Below are positions 9,834 to 20,489 of a DNA stretch of 31,699 nt, in pieces. How positions within the stretch are numbered: position 1 is the stretch's first letter; every line of letters begins with the position of its first letter. Location: assembly GCA_003614735.1 (NCBI GenBank), contig KZ992556.1, positions 1 through 31,699 on the forward strand, given 5' to 3'. A model generated the notes under the pieces. It was not told the origin of the DNA, did no database searches, and was given only the letters and a program-made list of their open reading frames with translations. The translations under genes were made by a program, and so were the position numbers. This DNA is from Thamnocephalis sphaerospora (taxonomy: Eukaryota > Zoopagomycota > Zoopagomycetes > Zoopagales > Sigmoideomycetaceae).

Positions 9834-10708
9834 GATGACAATGCCGCTGTGTGTGCAGGTGAGATTGGCAAAAGGCAAGAAGGAATGTGGTGCCAAAAGC
9901 CAGTCAAAACAGTGGTACGTAAACACAAATACACTTGGCATCATGCCGACAGGTCTCAAAGCACCCGAACATGCTGTGGGTGATCAAGCTGATGCAGTCA
10001 GCGTACGTTGCCGTTGTTGGAAAATGAGATGAAAGTTTGCCCAGCAGCAGCCATCATGACGGTTGAACAGAGACAGCACATTTGCTGTGCTTTGAAAGAT
10101 ATTAGACAACCGCTTGGGCTAGCCAGCATCATTTCTTTACAAAGCACCATAGCTGCACAGTTTGGTGTTGATTCTCGAGGCACTAGTGCACAGCACGCTT
10201 TGCAGCTGCCACTCTTTGATGGGATTGATCGGCTTGCTGTCTGTACTGAACGCCGCAGATTTTGTCGACAGCGACAAAACTGCCACCAGGTTGAACATGC
10301 TAATATTTGGCGAGCGCCCGCCGTTGAGGGCGTACTATGCCTTGACATGTGGGCGCCATGGCTCGGGTGGTCGGCTGACGCATCCTGCCTTTGCTGGTAC
10401 TAGGATTGCGCACAGCAACATTTCAGCGGACAGAAATGGGCGTTGAGAATGCTTACTGGTCTGGCTGCAATTAACGACTTTTGGTTGGCCATATCAACTA
10501 GTGTGTGTAGCACCGGTGCACTTTGAATTGCGACTATGCCAATGCAATGGGCGTTGTATGCCACGGAACACGTAAGCTCTTCCTTCACACCTTTGCCTTT
10601 AAGGACGGCAGTCGCTTTCCACCTTGTTTAGGTCACTATAAATCAAGCGCCCGACCAGACATACCTTACCATCGGTATGCCATTACCACTTTCTCTGCTG
10701 CCACCAAC
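9834..10708. other. Intergenic region between divergent WBP11 and F-box genes
   Basis: This 875-bp stretch separates the two start codons. It holds open frames up to ~130 codons on both strands (for example around 10008-10403), but none shows a family motif, a convincing start or matching exon boundaries. It probably contains both promoters. A TATA box for the F-box gene lies at 10637-10642. A decayed gene cannot be excluded. Confidence 0.5.
10637..10642 (+). promoter_or_regulatory. TATA box of the F-box gene
   Basis: TATAAA lies 67 nt upstream of the ATG at 10709, leaving room for a short 5' UTR. It supports that start over the in-frame ATG at 10547, which is upstream of the TATA box. Confidence 0.45.
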
Positions 10709-12385
10709 ATGCACCAAATGCACGACGATTCCAATAGCGGCATTCCGGCTGCCATTTTGCCTGACTCCTCCACTACCATTATGGATCAAACGCTCGACAG
10801 GGTCAATGCCACCACTGCTGTTATCACCGCTACATCTGCGACCTTTACTACCGCCACTTTTGATCGGATGCCACGTGAGGTGCTTGAGCGTATCATTGAA
10901 AATCTGCGGCGGGATCGCAACCTGTTTGCTCTCGCCCATACGTCTCGGTTTTTCTACAACTACATTAGCACTCGGCAAAAACTATGGGCGACTGAATTTA
11001 GTCAACGCTTTTCTCAAGCCGATGACAACGAGAAAAGGTGGCTGCACCTCTATGTGCGAGAACAAATGAGCATCGCCAAGTGTACTAAAGGCAGTAGTAA
11101 TCTTTCAGTGGATAGCCGCAAAAAGTTCCACATTGACTGGTTCCACGCCTACTCTAGTCGCCGCACCATCGAACATCGCTGGCTTTACGGGAAATATAAA
11201 GTGCATGAACCGGATGGCGTGGTAAAGACGCGACCACATGGAATTCGCCTTCAGAGTATTATATACATTGCTCGCAATGCTGATCTAGAGTCTGTTGTTA
11301 TTGCATCAAAATGGATGCTGAAGGCACACCAACAACCAACCTGGGCCATTGAGCGTCTATGCTGGGGAAAGACGAACATAACAGATATGAAATATGTGAG
11401 AAATATGCGCACGGAAGACTACATGGTACTTCAAACCAGATGCACAAAGGTAGACGAGCAAGATACGTACACCACCTCCATATATACTTGGCATTTTGGT
11501 GCCGTTCGCAGACCGCCACGTGTCGTCATCAGCAATCAATATATACGTGATACTAGCACATGCGGAGAATGGCTCGTACTACTGCACCAGCCTGCGCAAG
11601 GAACTCCTTTGCTCACCACTACTGTGTATAACGTTGCTAAAGGTTTACACTGCTCGGACTATGGTGCTGCTAAACCATCCACTTGTCGCATTCAAAGTGT
11701 TACAGAAGACAGCGTGCATATTATCTCCGTACACCATAGGAGGAAACCTGGACTTTCTCCCGCCATTTACAAACTATGGAGAGTGGATCCAACCAACGCA
11801 AAGCCATTCCAATGCCAAGCGTCGGGAAGCATAGAAATGTGGAAAAGAGAAAAACAAAGTATTGCCTCGCAGCGCATCGACGATAGCAGATTTCTCTTAT
11901 GGACCAGCTCCGGTAACTACAATACACAAAGCTCGCGCCCACCCAATCTAGCGCTATTTGAGATATCCTGCAAAGGGAAAAATACGTCGATAAACATGCT
12001 GTGGGCCCGCAACATCAGAGCCGAGGGCGTGGAACCCGTAGCATGCCGAAATGTACTGGTTTTAAAGATTTCGAGAGAAGAGGGTGGTTTGAAGACTATG
12101 AACAATCCCCGCTTTAGAGTTTTAAATCTAAAGGATGGTGCCGTATTAAGGCGTCTACCGCTCTCCAACATTCCTTGCTGGTCTTTTAGCGGCCTTTATC
12201 CATTCAAGGAATGGTGGAGGAAAAAAATGGGGATGAAAATATGGCAAGATCCACGGAATAGCATCATACTTGCCTTACCTAGGCACGCATATCACGCGGC
12301 ATCACCAACGGCTCACTTGTACGATCGCGGTGCTTCACGCGCCTACAATAGCCGCCAGTATACCATACTCGACTACAGTAGATGA
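10709..12385 (+). CDS. Intronless F-box protein
   Basis: A single 558-aa frame with no introns, unlike most neighbours. The start MHQMHDDSN is chosen because a TATA box sits 67 nt upstream. A Thr/Ala-rich leader of ~50 residues precedes an F-box at about 51-97: FDRMPREVLERIIENLRR, then LFALAHTSRFFYNYIS and LWATEF. The pattern LPxEVLxxI...L...L...S..F matches F-box proteins, which bind Skp1 and recruit substrates to SCF ubiquitin ligases. The remaining ~460 residues have no domain I recognise. They contain repeated blocks with Trp, aromatic and beta-strand-like spacing (for example SIYTWHF, WLVLLHQ, YKLWRVD, FLLWTSS), which could form a propeller-like sensor (inference). The coding sequence looks more AT-rich than its neighbours. 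It may belong to a lineage-specific F-box family. The substrate is unknown. Confidence 0.8.
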   Translation: MHQMHDDSNSGIPAAILPDSSTTIMDQTLDRVNATTAVITATSATFTTATFDRMPREVLERIIENLRRDRNLFALAHTSRFFYNYISTRQKLWATEFSQRFSQADDNEKRWLHLYVREQMSIAKCTKGSSNLSVDSRKKFHIDWFHAYSSRRTIEHRWLYGKYKVHEPDGVVKTRPHGIRLQSIIYIARNADLESVVIASKWMLKAHQQPTWAIERLCWGKTNITDMKYVRNMRTEDYMVLQTRCTKVDEQDTYTTSIYTWHFGAVRRPPRVVISNQYIRDTSTCGEWLVLLHQPAQGTPLLTTTVYNVAKGLHCSDYGAAKPSTCRIQSVTEDSVHIISVHHRRKPGLSPAIYKLWRVDPTNAKPFQCQASGSIEMWKREKQSIASQRIDDSRFLLWTSSGNYNTQSSRPPNLALFEISCKGKNTSINMLWARNIRAEGVEPVACRNVLVLKISREEGGLKTMNNPRFRVLNLKDGAVLRRLPLSNIPCWSFSGLYPFKEWWRKKMGMKIWQDPRNSIILALPRHAYHAASPTAHLYDRGASRAYNSRQYTILDYSR

Positions 12386-12738
12386 TACTTTTGTCATTAA
12401 GCTGTCTTTAAAGCAGGCGGCAACAAGGCTTAGTGCCCTTTGCAACGGCACGATAGCCCAAAATCAAATGAACCATGTTGCAAACTGATCCGACTACAGC
12501 CATGCCCTCGTTCTGCGTGCGTTCCTCCTACTTTGAGCAACCCATTTGCACTTTTGCCACGAGCACAGTTGTAAATGTGTGGCACATCAGATAGTGCAGC
12601 TTCCGCCACGGTCGGTACAGACTAGTGTCGCATGATATTTGGCTGGCATGACCGCGCAAACAAAGTAGCGGCACTGCATAGTTACAGAGAGAGTACTGGT
12701 GTTATTCCAAACACAAGTCTACAGACAATAAAAACCAT
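12386..12738. other. Convergent intergenic region (F-box / lipid phosphatase)
   Basis: 353 bp between two stop codons. It should hold both 3' UTRs. An AATAAA at 12727-12732 is on the plus strand, late for the F-box gene. I see no gene here. Confidence 0.5.
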
Positions 12739-13844
12739 TTAAACGCCTGGCATCGTGTTCGGCTGCGATGTCGAGGCCGGTTCTGACGGTTCCACCACCA
12801 CCTCGGTGGGATCTCCTTTGCCGCTCTCGTTGCGCGGCTCCATGCTGTCCTCGCGCTCAATATCCTCCAGCAGCGTCTCGCTAGGAATGCGCGGCGAAAA
12901 GGGGCGATGGCAAACTGGGCTGCTCAAACTTGGAAAGTACTGGCGATAGGAGAAGAACGCCATAAACAGGCCGACGCCAGCACCGGTCAGCACATCCTGC
13001 CAATGGTGGCGATAGTCGTCAATCCGCGAGATGCCCACAAGCGCGGCACCAATCAGCGGTAGCACGCAGACAAGCGGCTTGAACACAAAGCCGCGCTCGT
13101 CAAAAATGTGCATCTTGCCCGCCAGGTAGAAGGTGAGAAAGCCAAGCCCGGCAAAGCACGAAGACGTGTGGCCAGACATGAAACTGCGCATGGCATCCAG
13201 CTTGATGTAGTTGCTTGTCCAGGTGCATACCTCAGTAGTGCTAAGCGAAAAAGGTGGGTCTTGATCCACGGTGGGCTTGCAGCGGCTCAGAAAGTCCGGG
13301 CGCGGCCGACCGATGGTAATCTGGCGACGTTGAGGATGGTCAGACTCTGCTACACTTATTGGCGTGTTTGGAGGGTTACCTTTGCGATTTCGGTAAAGAT
13401 AGTCGTAAGCGTAATAGCAAGGCCGAGACCTAGAGTGTTTGTCAGAGCAAAGCCTATGCAGCGAGACTACAGCCTATCGCCCTACCGAGAACGCTCTGAT
13501 GTAGGTCAAACAGACCGCGACGGGCAACCTGGTTGATGGCAACGAGGAGCACCAGTGGGACAACAAAAGCGATGACCTAATGGACATATCGTAAGTACAT
13601 GGCAAAGTCAACTCGGTGACTGTGATAGTGAGCGTACCACCAAGGCCACAGAGCTGACGGTCTCATGCTCGGTGTACGGGAAGCTGATTTCCTTGTCCGT
13701 CACCGAAAAGTGCCGGCGGAACGGCATGACCAGCTCCAGGCATAGCGAAGCGATGAGGAAGACAGCACAGCATCCCCAGTCAATCAGGTAAGTGGGCCAG
13801 AGCTGACGGAAGCGCCTCGCGTTGAAGGCAGGTTTGCTAAACAT
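12739..13844 (-). CDS. PAP2-type lipid phosphate phosphatase (Dpp1/Lpp1-like)
   Basis: Removes phosphate from lipids such as phosphatidate, lysophosphatidate or diacylglycerol pyrophosphate. Exons on the minus strand: 13844-13638, 13576-13486, 13429-13380, 13320-12739; 930 nt, 309 aa, close to yeast Dpp1 (289 aa). Start MFSKPAFNARRF. Membrane segments include WGCCAVFLIASLCLELV, one beginning VIAFVVPLVLLVAI, GLGLAITLTTIFTEI, FAGLGFLTFYLAG and LVCVLPLIGAALVGI. The phosphatase motifs are complete: KITIGRPRP (K116, R123, P124), SGHTS with H167, and SRIDDYRHHWQD (R215, H221, D225). One residue is odd: motif 2 reads MSGH where the family normally has PSGH. The ~85-residue C-terminal tail is hydrophilic and acidic. 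Phases match at every junction. Exact substrate preference cannot be read from the sequence. Confidence 0.92.
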
Positions 13845-14435
13845 GGTGCGCAGTTGATTTACGGAAGATATTGCAAAAGATGAGGGACACGCAGCGTGCG
13901 GAATGCTCAGGAGGACGGGGTAATATGAAGGAATCGACAGACGCAAGGTGGCTCGGAAGGTAATGCAGAGAGAAAGCAGGCGACCATTACGGCGTGCGAC
14001 GTTTCGGGGGTGAGGATGGAAATAGCCGGCGGTTGGCGTACACCAGCAAGCCGCCAAGCATACGCTGCCATTGGCTTCTGGGGTAGCGCAATACCTCATA
14101 TTGAGCACGCGCAGACAATCTGCAAGCTAGTAAACAGTACTCTACAGCGCTTAGCAGCTGGCAGATGGCGCTTGAGCCGGTGAAGACGCATTCTAGCAGT
14201 ATAGCAAAGGTGTGTTTCAACGCCATGTGTCACAATCTACTACGTGCCGGTGGCAGCGGCATGGAAAGCAAGACATTGTCGCAAACATAGATCCTATTCA
14301 AGAAAACGCGATTGTACACGTTCATAGCAACGCAATGTGCTTGACGCAGCGTTTGGCTGTCGTCATATAGAAACGCGGCACTTTATTCACATGGCAGTGA
14401 CATACACTCTGTGGCTGCCAACAACGATGCTGTCA
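13845..14435. other. Intergenic region upstream of the lipid phosphatase
   Basis: 591 bp between the phosphatase start and the stop of the PLD-like gene, both on the minus strand. It should hold the phosphatase promoter and the PLD-like 3' UTR. Frames of up to ~100 codons here have no recognisable motifs. Confidence 0.45.
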
Positions 14436-15659
14436 CTACCACTGCTTGCGCTCTTCGGTGGGACGCATGCCTTGGCGCTCTTCCTCGTGGAACTTGGACC
14501 AGATGCGCTCAAACTCGTGCTTGTAGGATTTGATGGCGCCCGGATGGTTGAGAATGATAATGTTCTCGTTGTTGTTATAGTGCGCGGCCTTTGTCCAGTT
14601 GTACGAGCCGGTAATCAGCACCTTGTCGTCAAGCACGGCAAACTTGTTGTGCATGTGCGCAACATTGTGATCTGTGACGACGGGGAAGCCGTACTCATCG
14701 CGCAGACGGTATGGATCAGCGCCAAGGCACTTGGCCTGCACGTCATCGCAAATGAGACGAATGTTGACGCCACGATCGCGAGCGGCAATCAGCTCGTTGA
14801 CGAGCGTGTCGTCAGTAAGCGTAAAGATACACAGATCCATGGACTTTTTCGCCTGCTGCAGCGTCGCCATAAGTGCCAGGAATCCTTCGTCGCCCGGGAA
14901 AAAGTGGCTGGAGCAGAAGGTGCCCTGCTGTGCGTCTGGCCGCTTGAAAGCGTTGCGGGCTATCTCACGCGCCTCGTCGGTAACGACCAGATCCTTACGA
15001 CGACGGCCGCCGCCGCAGCCCGAGGGACGTCCACTGCCACTACTACCGCCACCGTGATAGCCAGCAGCGGTGGACGAATCGCGGTGCGGGCCCTTGCGGC
15101 CACCCGCAGAGGTGTGCACCAACGTCTTCTCCTCGTCATCGTCGCTGGGCACATAAGCATCGTCATCGCCGTTACCAGCACGACGACGGCGGCCACTGCT
15201 GCCACTACCGCCTGCCATCTTCTTGGGCATGTACTTTTTGGTGGCCGCAGCAAAGCTGATGCCACGCGATGTCTGATCGGCAGGTATGGCTTCTCCGTCG
15301 TCTAGGCCGATTTCATGCTCAGCCTCTTCGGTGGTGACTGCGTAGCCCAGCAGTGTCTCCACCAGCGTCTGGGTCCAGCGGAGCACGTCGCGGTCACGGT
15401 CGACCATGCAGGTGGCCCGAGCCGACTCGAAGATTAGGCGAAACACGTCCGCCTTGTCCTTGGGCTCGCTCAGGTCGTCGAACGTGTCCAGCAGCTGGTG
15501 GCGAGTGTCTACGTCAGCCTCGAAAATGCCTGGCGCACTGCGCATGGTGCCCGACAGAAAGTCATCAAAAGACGAGCCGAGCAGCTCGTCCATGGGCAGC
15601 TTGTGGGTGGTCTGGCCTGGCGCAATAAGCGGCGCCAGTACGTTGAGTAGAGCCGACAT
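14436..15659 (-). CDS. PLD6-like single-HKD protein (MitoPLD/Zucchini type) with N-terminal extension
   Basis: A single intronless frame of 407 aa from MSALLNVLAP; the frame is open to 15722 but has no better start. The C-terminal ~170 residues match a PLD6-type domain: FFPGDEGFLALMATLQQAKK, then MDLCIFTLTDDTLVNELI, ARDRGVNIRLI, and the catalytic motif HNKFAVLD (H337, K339, D344) followed by ITGSYNWT and NNNENIIIL. One HKD motif implies a homodimeric enzyme, as in PLD6, which hydrolyses cardiolipin or acts as a nuclease in animals (family knowledge). The N-terminal ~150 residues are acidic and helical-looking (DELLGSSFDDFL, KDKADVFRLIF) with no domain I recognise. They are joined by two Gly/Ser/Arg linkers (about 155-240). 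There is no clear N-terminal membrane anchor, unlike animal PLD6. Substrate and location are unknown. Confidence 0.82.
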   Translation of the reverse strand: MSALLNVLAPLIAPGQTTHKLPMDELLGSSFDDFLSGTMRSAPGIFEADVDTRHQLLDTFDDLSEPKDKADVFRLIFESARATCMVDRDRDVLRWTQTLVETLLGYAVTTEEAEHEIGLDDGEAIPADQTSRGISFAAATKKYMPKKMAGGSGSSGRRRRAGNGDDDAYVPSDDDEEKTLVHTSAGGRKGPHRDSSTAAGYHGGGSSGSGRPSGCGGGRRRKDLVVTDEAREIARNAFKRPDAQQGTFCSSHFFPGDEGFLALMATLQQAKKSMDLCIFTLTDDTLVNELIAARDRGVNIRLICDDVQAKCLGADPYRLRDEYGFPVVTDHNVAHMHNKFAVLDDKVLITGSYNWTKAAHYNNNENIIILNHPGAIKSYKHEFERIWSKFHEEERQGMRPTEERKQW

Positions 15660-15934
15660 GATGAGATGATGAGAAGTGGCCGTGGAAGTTGCAGTACGTA
15701 TGAAGACAAGCAGAACAGACAATGCCCAGACTACAGAGATGGCGGCGTGTAGGAGAAGGACAATGAAAAGGCCGGCGGCCGGCGGCTTTATGGTGGGCGA
15801 CGACGTCAGATAGAACTAGCAACGGGCGCTTGGCGCATCAAACAGCGGCGCAATCTATTGGAAGCTCGATTTAGTGCAGTAGGTATAAACAGCCGCAGAG
15901 GCAGACAAGAGGCGCAAAGCGTGTGTATCGCATT
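15660..15934. other. Short intergenic region between LYS2 and the PLD-like gene
   Basis: 275 bp holding the LYS2 3' UTR and the PLD-like promoter (both genes on minus). A TATAAA at 15884-15889 is on the plus strand, where no gene begins, so I assign it no role. Confidence 0.45.
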
Positions 15935-18900
15935 CTAATTGCCGCTTGTACGGCCGATCAGCGTGACTGGAATATCCAGCTGGGGTAGTGCGTCGCATGC
16001 TACTGCGTCGGCCGGCGGTGCCTCCAGGAAGCCGGCCTTGACGAGAAAGGCGAGATAGAGACCGAGCAGCGGCTCCACATGCGGACAGACCACATCGCTA
16101 CCCTCCAGAACCCGGTGTGTATTGGCCGTGTCCAGCTCTGGTGCCTTGGTGGAAGTGGGCAGATCGTCCAGAACAAAGTGCAGCAGCGGGTAGAGTGCGT
16201 TGTCGGCCGCGTTGAGCGTCAGATCCATCAGCTGCTTGCGCCAGGCAACATACTCGACCGACTGGACGTGGTAGCCGTAGCGTGGCAGGGCCTGGAACAG
16301 ATCGGTGAAGCGGAAGCGCTGCGAGTTGAAGATGTGGAAGGCCGGCATCGTCAGGGCATGCTCACTCGAGGCGATGGCCACCGTGGCGCGCGCCACATAG
16401 TCGACCGGGCACATGTTGGCAACGTTGTGCATCTCCGGTACTTTGCCCAGCTGCACGCAGCCCTTGACCAGGCGCCAGATAAAGTCATCGGAATTGGTCA
16501 CGCCGGTCGTGGCGTCGCCGAGAATGTAGCCAGGGCGGATGATGGTTGCCGGCAGGCCACGGCGACGTGCTTCCATGATCAGCTTCTCTGCTACCCACTT
16601 GGACTGGCCGTAGCCGCTGCCCAGGCCCGTGCGGCTGCCCTCGAGATCGTCGGCCTCCAGCACACCGCCCTTGCCCTCGCCGCGACGCAACTCTGACTCG
16701 CGCACGTAGTGATTCGTGTCGAGCACCGAGGTGGAGGATACAAAGTGGAACGGCTTGATGCGCTTGTCTGCAGCCAGACGCAGAGCCTCCAGCGTGCCGA
16801 GCACATTGGGCGCGCGTAGTTTCTGGTACGGGTAGACCCAGTGCACGAGCGCGCCATTGTGCACGATCACGTCAATCTTGTCGGCCAGCTCGTCCCAGAC
16901 GGCCGGAGCGATGCCCAGCTTTGGCCGAGCGAGATCACCGACTACAGCCACGATGCTCTCGTGTGTCTCCCAGCTTTCTTGCCAGACCAGGTGAGCGCGG
17001 CAGTTTTTGCGCACACGCTCGAGCGCTGCAGCCTGATCCGAAGCGCGCACCAAACAGTACACTTGGCTCTTTGGATGGCGACGTAGCAGCTCGGCCAGCA
17101 CAAACGCGCCCAGGAATCCAGTTGCGCCCGTGAGGAAGAAGGCAGGGCGATCCTTGTTGGCTAGCGGGAAAGCACCGGTCACCGGATAGCTGTCCGGCAA
17201 TTGCGCCGTCATCTCGGGCAAATCCGACGCGTAGGCGGTGGCAGCCAATGCCGCGGCCGCAGCAGCCGCAGCAGTGTCCTGGCGTGTGGCCTCGGCCTGC
17301 TCCTCCTCGTCGTCATCGGCAATGTTGAATCCACGAATGCGGTCAATTTTGCGGCTCATGCCACGAATCGTCGGCTCTTGGAAGACAAGACCAAGCGGCA
17401 CGTCGACACAAAGCTCCTTGCGCACCTCAAAGATCATGCGCGTGGCGAGAATCGAGTGGCCACCGAGATCGAAAAAGTTTTCGTTGACCGGCATGCTTGG
17501 CTGGTTCAGGCAGCGGGCCCAGATGTCGTGCACCGTCTGCTCGGTCGGCGTGAGCTTCTGCTTCTTGGGCCGGCCGCCACCCATCTGGCTTCTCAGGATG
17601 GCCGTATCAGGGAACGGCAGCGCTGGCTTGTCCACCTTGCCGTTGGGCGTCAGCGGCATCTTGGTCATGGGCACAAACAGGCTGGGCACGCTGTAGCTGG
17701 GCAGCTTGGTCTTGAGGTACTCGCGAATGTCGCGAATGAGGCGGCGATAGTTGCGTCGACCAGGCGTGGCTTCTTCATCGGCACTCAGCGCGCTTTCGCT
17801 CGCACTTTCGGCCGCTGCATCCTCGGTGGGAACAAAGTAGGCCACCAAGGTCTGCTCCTCGTTTTTGTCGCGACGCACCAGCGTGACATTTTCGCGCACG
17901 CGCGGATGCTGCGACAGATGCGTGTCGATCTCGCCCAGCTCAATGCGGAAGCCGCGAATCTTGACCTGATCATCGGCACGACCGGTACACTCGACTAGAG
18001 CGACAGGTACCCTAATTAGCGGTGATCGATAGCATCATGCTCTCTGCAATGTTCACTTACCGTTGCCGTCGGGGCGATAGCGGCCTAGATCGCCGGTACG
18101 GTACATGCGATCGCGCAGACCCTTGTAGAATGGCGTGTCGGCGTCCTCCGTCTCGGTATCCATGGTGTCGGCAAACCAGTTGACGAGGAACTTTTCCCGC
18201 GTCACATCCTCCAGACGCAGATAACCTTCAGACAGACCACCACTGCGCACGTAGATCTCGCCCACCTCGCCAACACCGCAGGTACCACGGCTGGCTCGGT
18301 TGACCACCAGCAGCTGTACATCGCGCATACCTTGGCCGGCCGGAATCACTTCTTTGCAGGAAGTAAGATAGGAAGGATCAGATGCAAGCGACGGGATGGC
18401 GAAATAGGATACCGCCCGCTGCGTCTCGGTGGTACCGTACATGTTGACGATGCGGCAGTTATGCGCCAGCCGCTGCAGACGGTGACAGTCGCGCTTGGTG
18501 AGAATGTCGCCCACAAAAAAGGCAGCACGCAGCGACGGGATCGGCGTGGTCGCATTGGCGGAAAGCAGCTGACCCATGGCCGGCGTAAGATGCGTGACGG
18601 TCACTTGCTGGTCGGCCATCCACTGCGACAGTCGGCCGGGCGTGCCAATGTCTTCGGCCGTCGGCACACGTAGTTCGGCGCCAAAGAACAGTGGCGTGAA
18701 AATGTCGCGCTGGATCGGATCGTGCGCAATGCCCGACAGCATGGTAAAGCGTGCCGTCTCATCCAGACCAAACTCCTCCGCCATCCAGGGGTAAAAGTGG
18801 GTAAGCGAGTAGTGGCGACCACGTACGCCTGATATGCAAATTAGCAAGTTATCGGGTAATTTTAGATGCACCATGATCGCTGCCTACCCTTGGGAATGCC

Positions 18901-20332
18901 GGTGCTGCCGCTAGTAAAGGAAAGCGTGCCGATCGAGTCGATACCAACCGGACGCATCGCACTATCGTCCTCGCCGTGCGTGCCGGCCAGCGTATCAAGG
19001 CCGCTCGGCAGCTGACCGCCGACCAGCTGGCCGTCGTCTAGTAGCTCCAGTGCCGGCACCTCGCAGCACAGATCCAGCTCGCGATCAATGTACTTGCGCA
19101 CTTCTGGATCGATGGTGCCCGCCCGGCGCAGCATAATAACAGCGCGCGGCTGGGCCACGGAGAGATAGATGTTTTGCCGTGCTGGCGGATAGGCTGGATC
19201 TGTATGGTGCAGGCGGCGTTAGAGGCAGCGTCTGTGGATTGGTGTGACACTGAGGCTTACCAATGACGCTAAAGGTCGCACCGGCCATCAGAACGCCCAT
19301 GATAGCCACGACCAGATCAACGCCGCGATACGCGTAGATGACCACCACATCCTCACGCTCTATGCCATTGCGAACCAGATGCTCGCACACACGCAGCGCA
19401 GCACGGCAGATCTGCTGGTAGGTAAAGATGCGCGGCACGGCCTGCTCGCCATCGATGCCTTCTACAACGCACGCACGCTCTGGGTGGGCACGCGCATTGT
19501 GCACGAAGCGCTCGGTGATAGGACCAGGCCAGTGGCGCCAACGCAGGTCTGCCGCCGGATCCGGCAGAATCGTGCGGCATAGACTGGTGACGAGCGACAG
19601 ATGGCCGACGCGCGCTCCGGCACCCCGCTCAATCACCTCGATGAGCTGTGCGACCAGATGCTCCATGCGGCGTGCTGAGAACAGCACCTGGTTGTAGACC
19701 AGCTGCACCTCCACCTTTGGCCACAGCTGACGCAAGGTGGACGGGTGCGTGTGCACAAACACCGTGAGGTCTGTCATGGTCGTCTGCGCCAGCGTATTCG
19801 GATTGGTGTCGGTACGCTCAAAGAAGCGTACTTTGAACGGCGGCACCGGTTCAGTGGCGCCCGTCTTGGTGCGATCGCGCTGCCAGAGCGCATCCAGCAG
19901 CAGCGCAAACGGCACCTCGTCCGCCGCCGCTTCCTCCTCCACCTTTTGCACCTTGCGGATCACATCCTCGAGCGTGTCGTCGGCGGTTAGCCGCACGCGG
20001 AGCACCAGCGGGTTGGCGGTAACGGATGAGCTGCCCACGACGACATCCTCGTCGCCCGTGTAACGGTGCATCAGCACAACAAAGGCTGCCAGCAAAATTG
20101 TAAAGGGCGACGGTGGCATCGCGTTGGTGTTGGCGACGGCATTCAGCGACAGGCGAAGCAGCGCCAGGCCAACTTCCCGGCCTAGCGTCACGGCGTGCAC
20201 GCCTTCGACCACCTTGAGCGGGGTAGGCCGCGGGTAGTCGGTGGGCAGGTGAAGCTGAGCCAGACCAGAAAGCCGGTCCAGCCAGCGCAGCACCGCCGGG
20301 TCTGTGACGGTGTCGACAGTATGAGGCGGCAT
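15935..20332 (-). CDS. LYS2: Alpha-aminoadipate reductase, large subunit (lysine biosynthesis)
   Basis: An NRPS-like enzyme that adenylates alpha-aminoadipate, loads it on a carrier domain and reduces it with NADPH to the semialdehyde in the fungal lysine pathway. Exons on the minus strand: 20332-19261, 19199-18888, 18828-18061, 17994-15935; 4212 nt, 1403 aa, as expected. Start [15 protein letters not shown] soon follows. Domains: condensation-like N-terminal part; adenylation domain with [11 protein letters not shown] (about 452-462), [35 protein letters not shown] and [20 protein letters not shown]; carrier domain with FFDLGGHS (Ser near 898, the phosphopantetheine site, which needs LYS5); an Ala-rich linker; reductase domain with [11 protein letters not shown] (about 1004-1013, NADPH binding) and YGQSKWVAE. 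Position 4 of the SGSTG core is Thr where I recall Glu in yeast Lys2. The 66-nt intron 3 uses the downstream CTCTAG acceptor; the earlier TTAG would break the frame. Confidence 0.96.
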
Positions 20333-20462
20333 GGGAGGCAAATGTCGCGGAGCGGTAAAAGAACAAGCAGCGATAAGGCGAACGCGTATGCGACACCGCC
20401 TGCCGCAGCGGCGGCCGCTTTAAGTGGGTCGCCATGCACTGCGACGCGACTCGGATGCGTCC

Positions 20463-20489
20463 GATGATGGCGATGATGGCGATGATGAC
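20463..20489 (+). repeat. Short tandem repeat of a 9-mer
   Basis: Two exact copies and one imperfect copy of GATGATGGC, about 130-155 bp upstream of the LYS2 start. It could be a binding-site cluster or chance. Confidence 0.5.

Noticed and set aside
10008-10403. 131-codon frame as a gene
   Set aside because: No motif, an equally long frame lies on the opposite strand, and there is no promoter or splice support.
14337-15305. 322-codon plus-strand frame antisense to the PLD-like gene
   Set aside because: It is a mirror of the minus-strand coding region, with repetitive Ala/Thr/Arg and no motifs.
15884-15889. TATAAA as a promoter
   Set aside because: It is on the plus strand, and no plus-strand gene starts downstream.
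17201-17998. 265-codon plus-strand frame antisense to LYS2
   Set aside because: LYS2 motifs are unambiguous on the minus strand; this is a codon-bias shadow.
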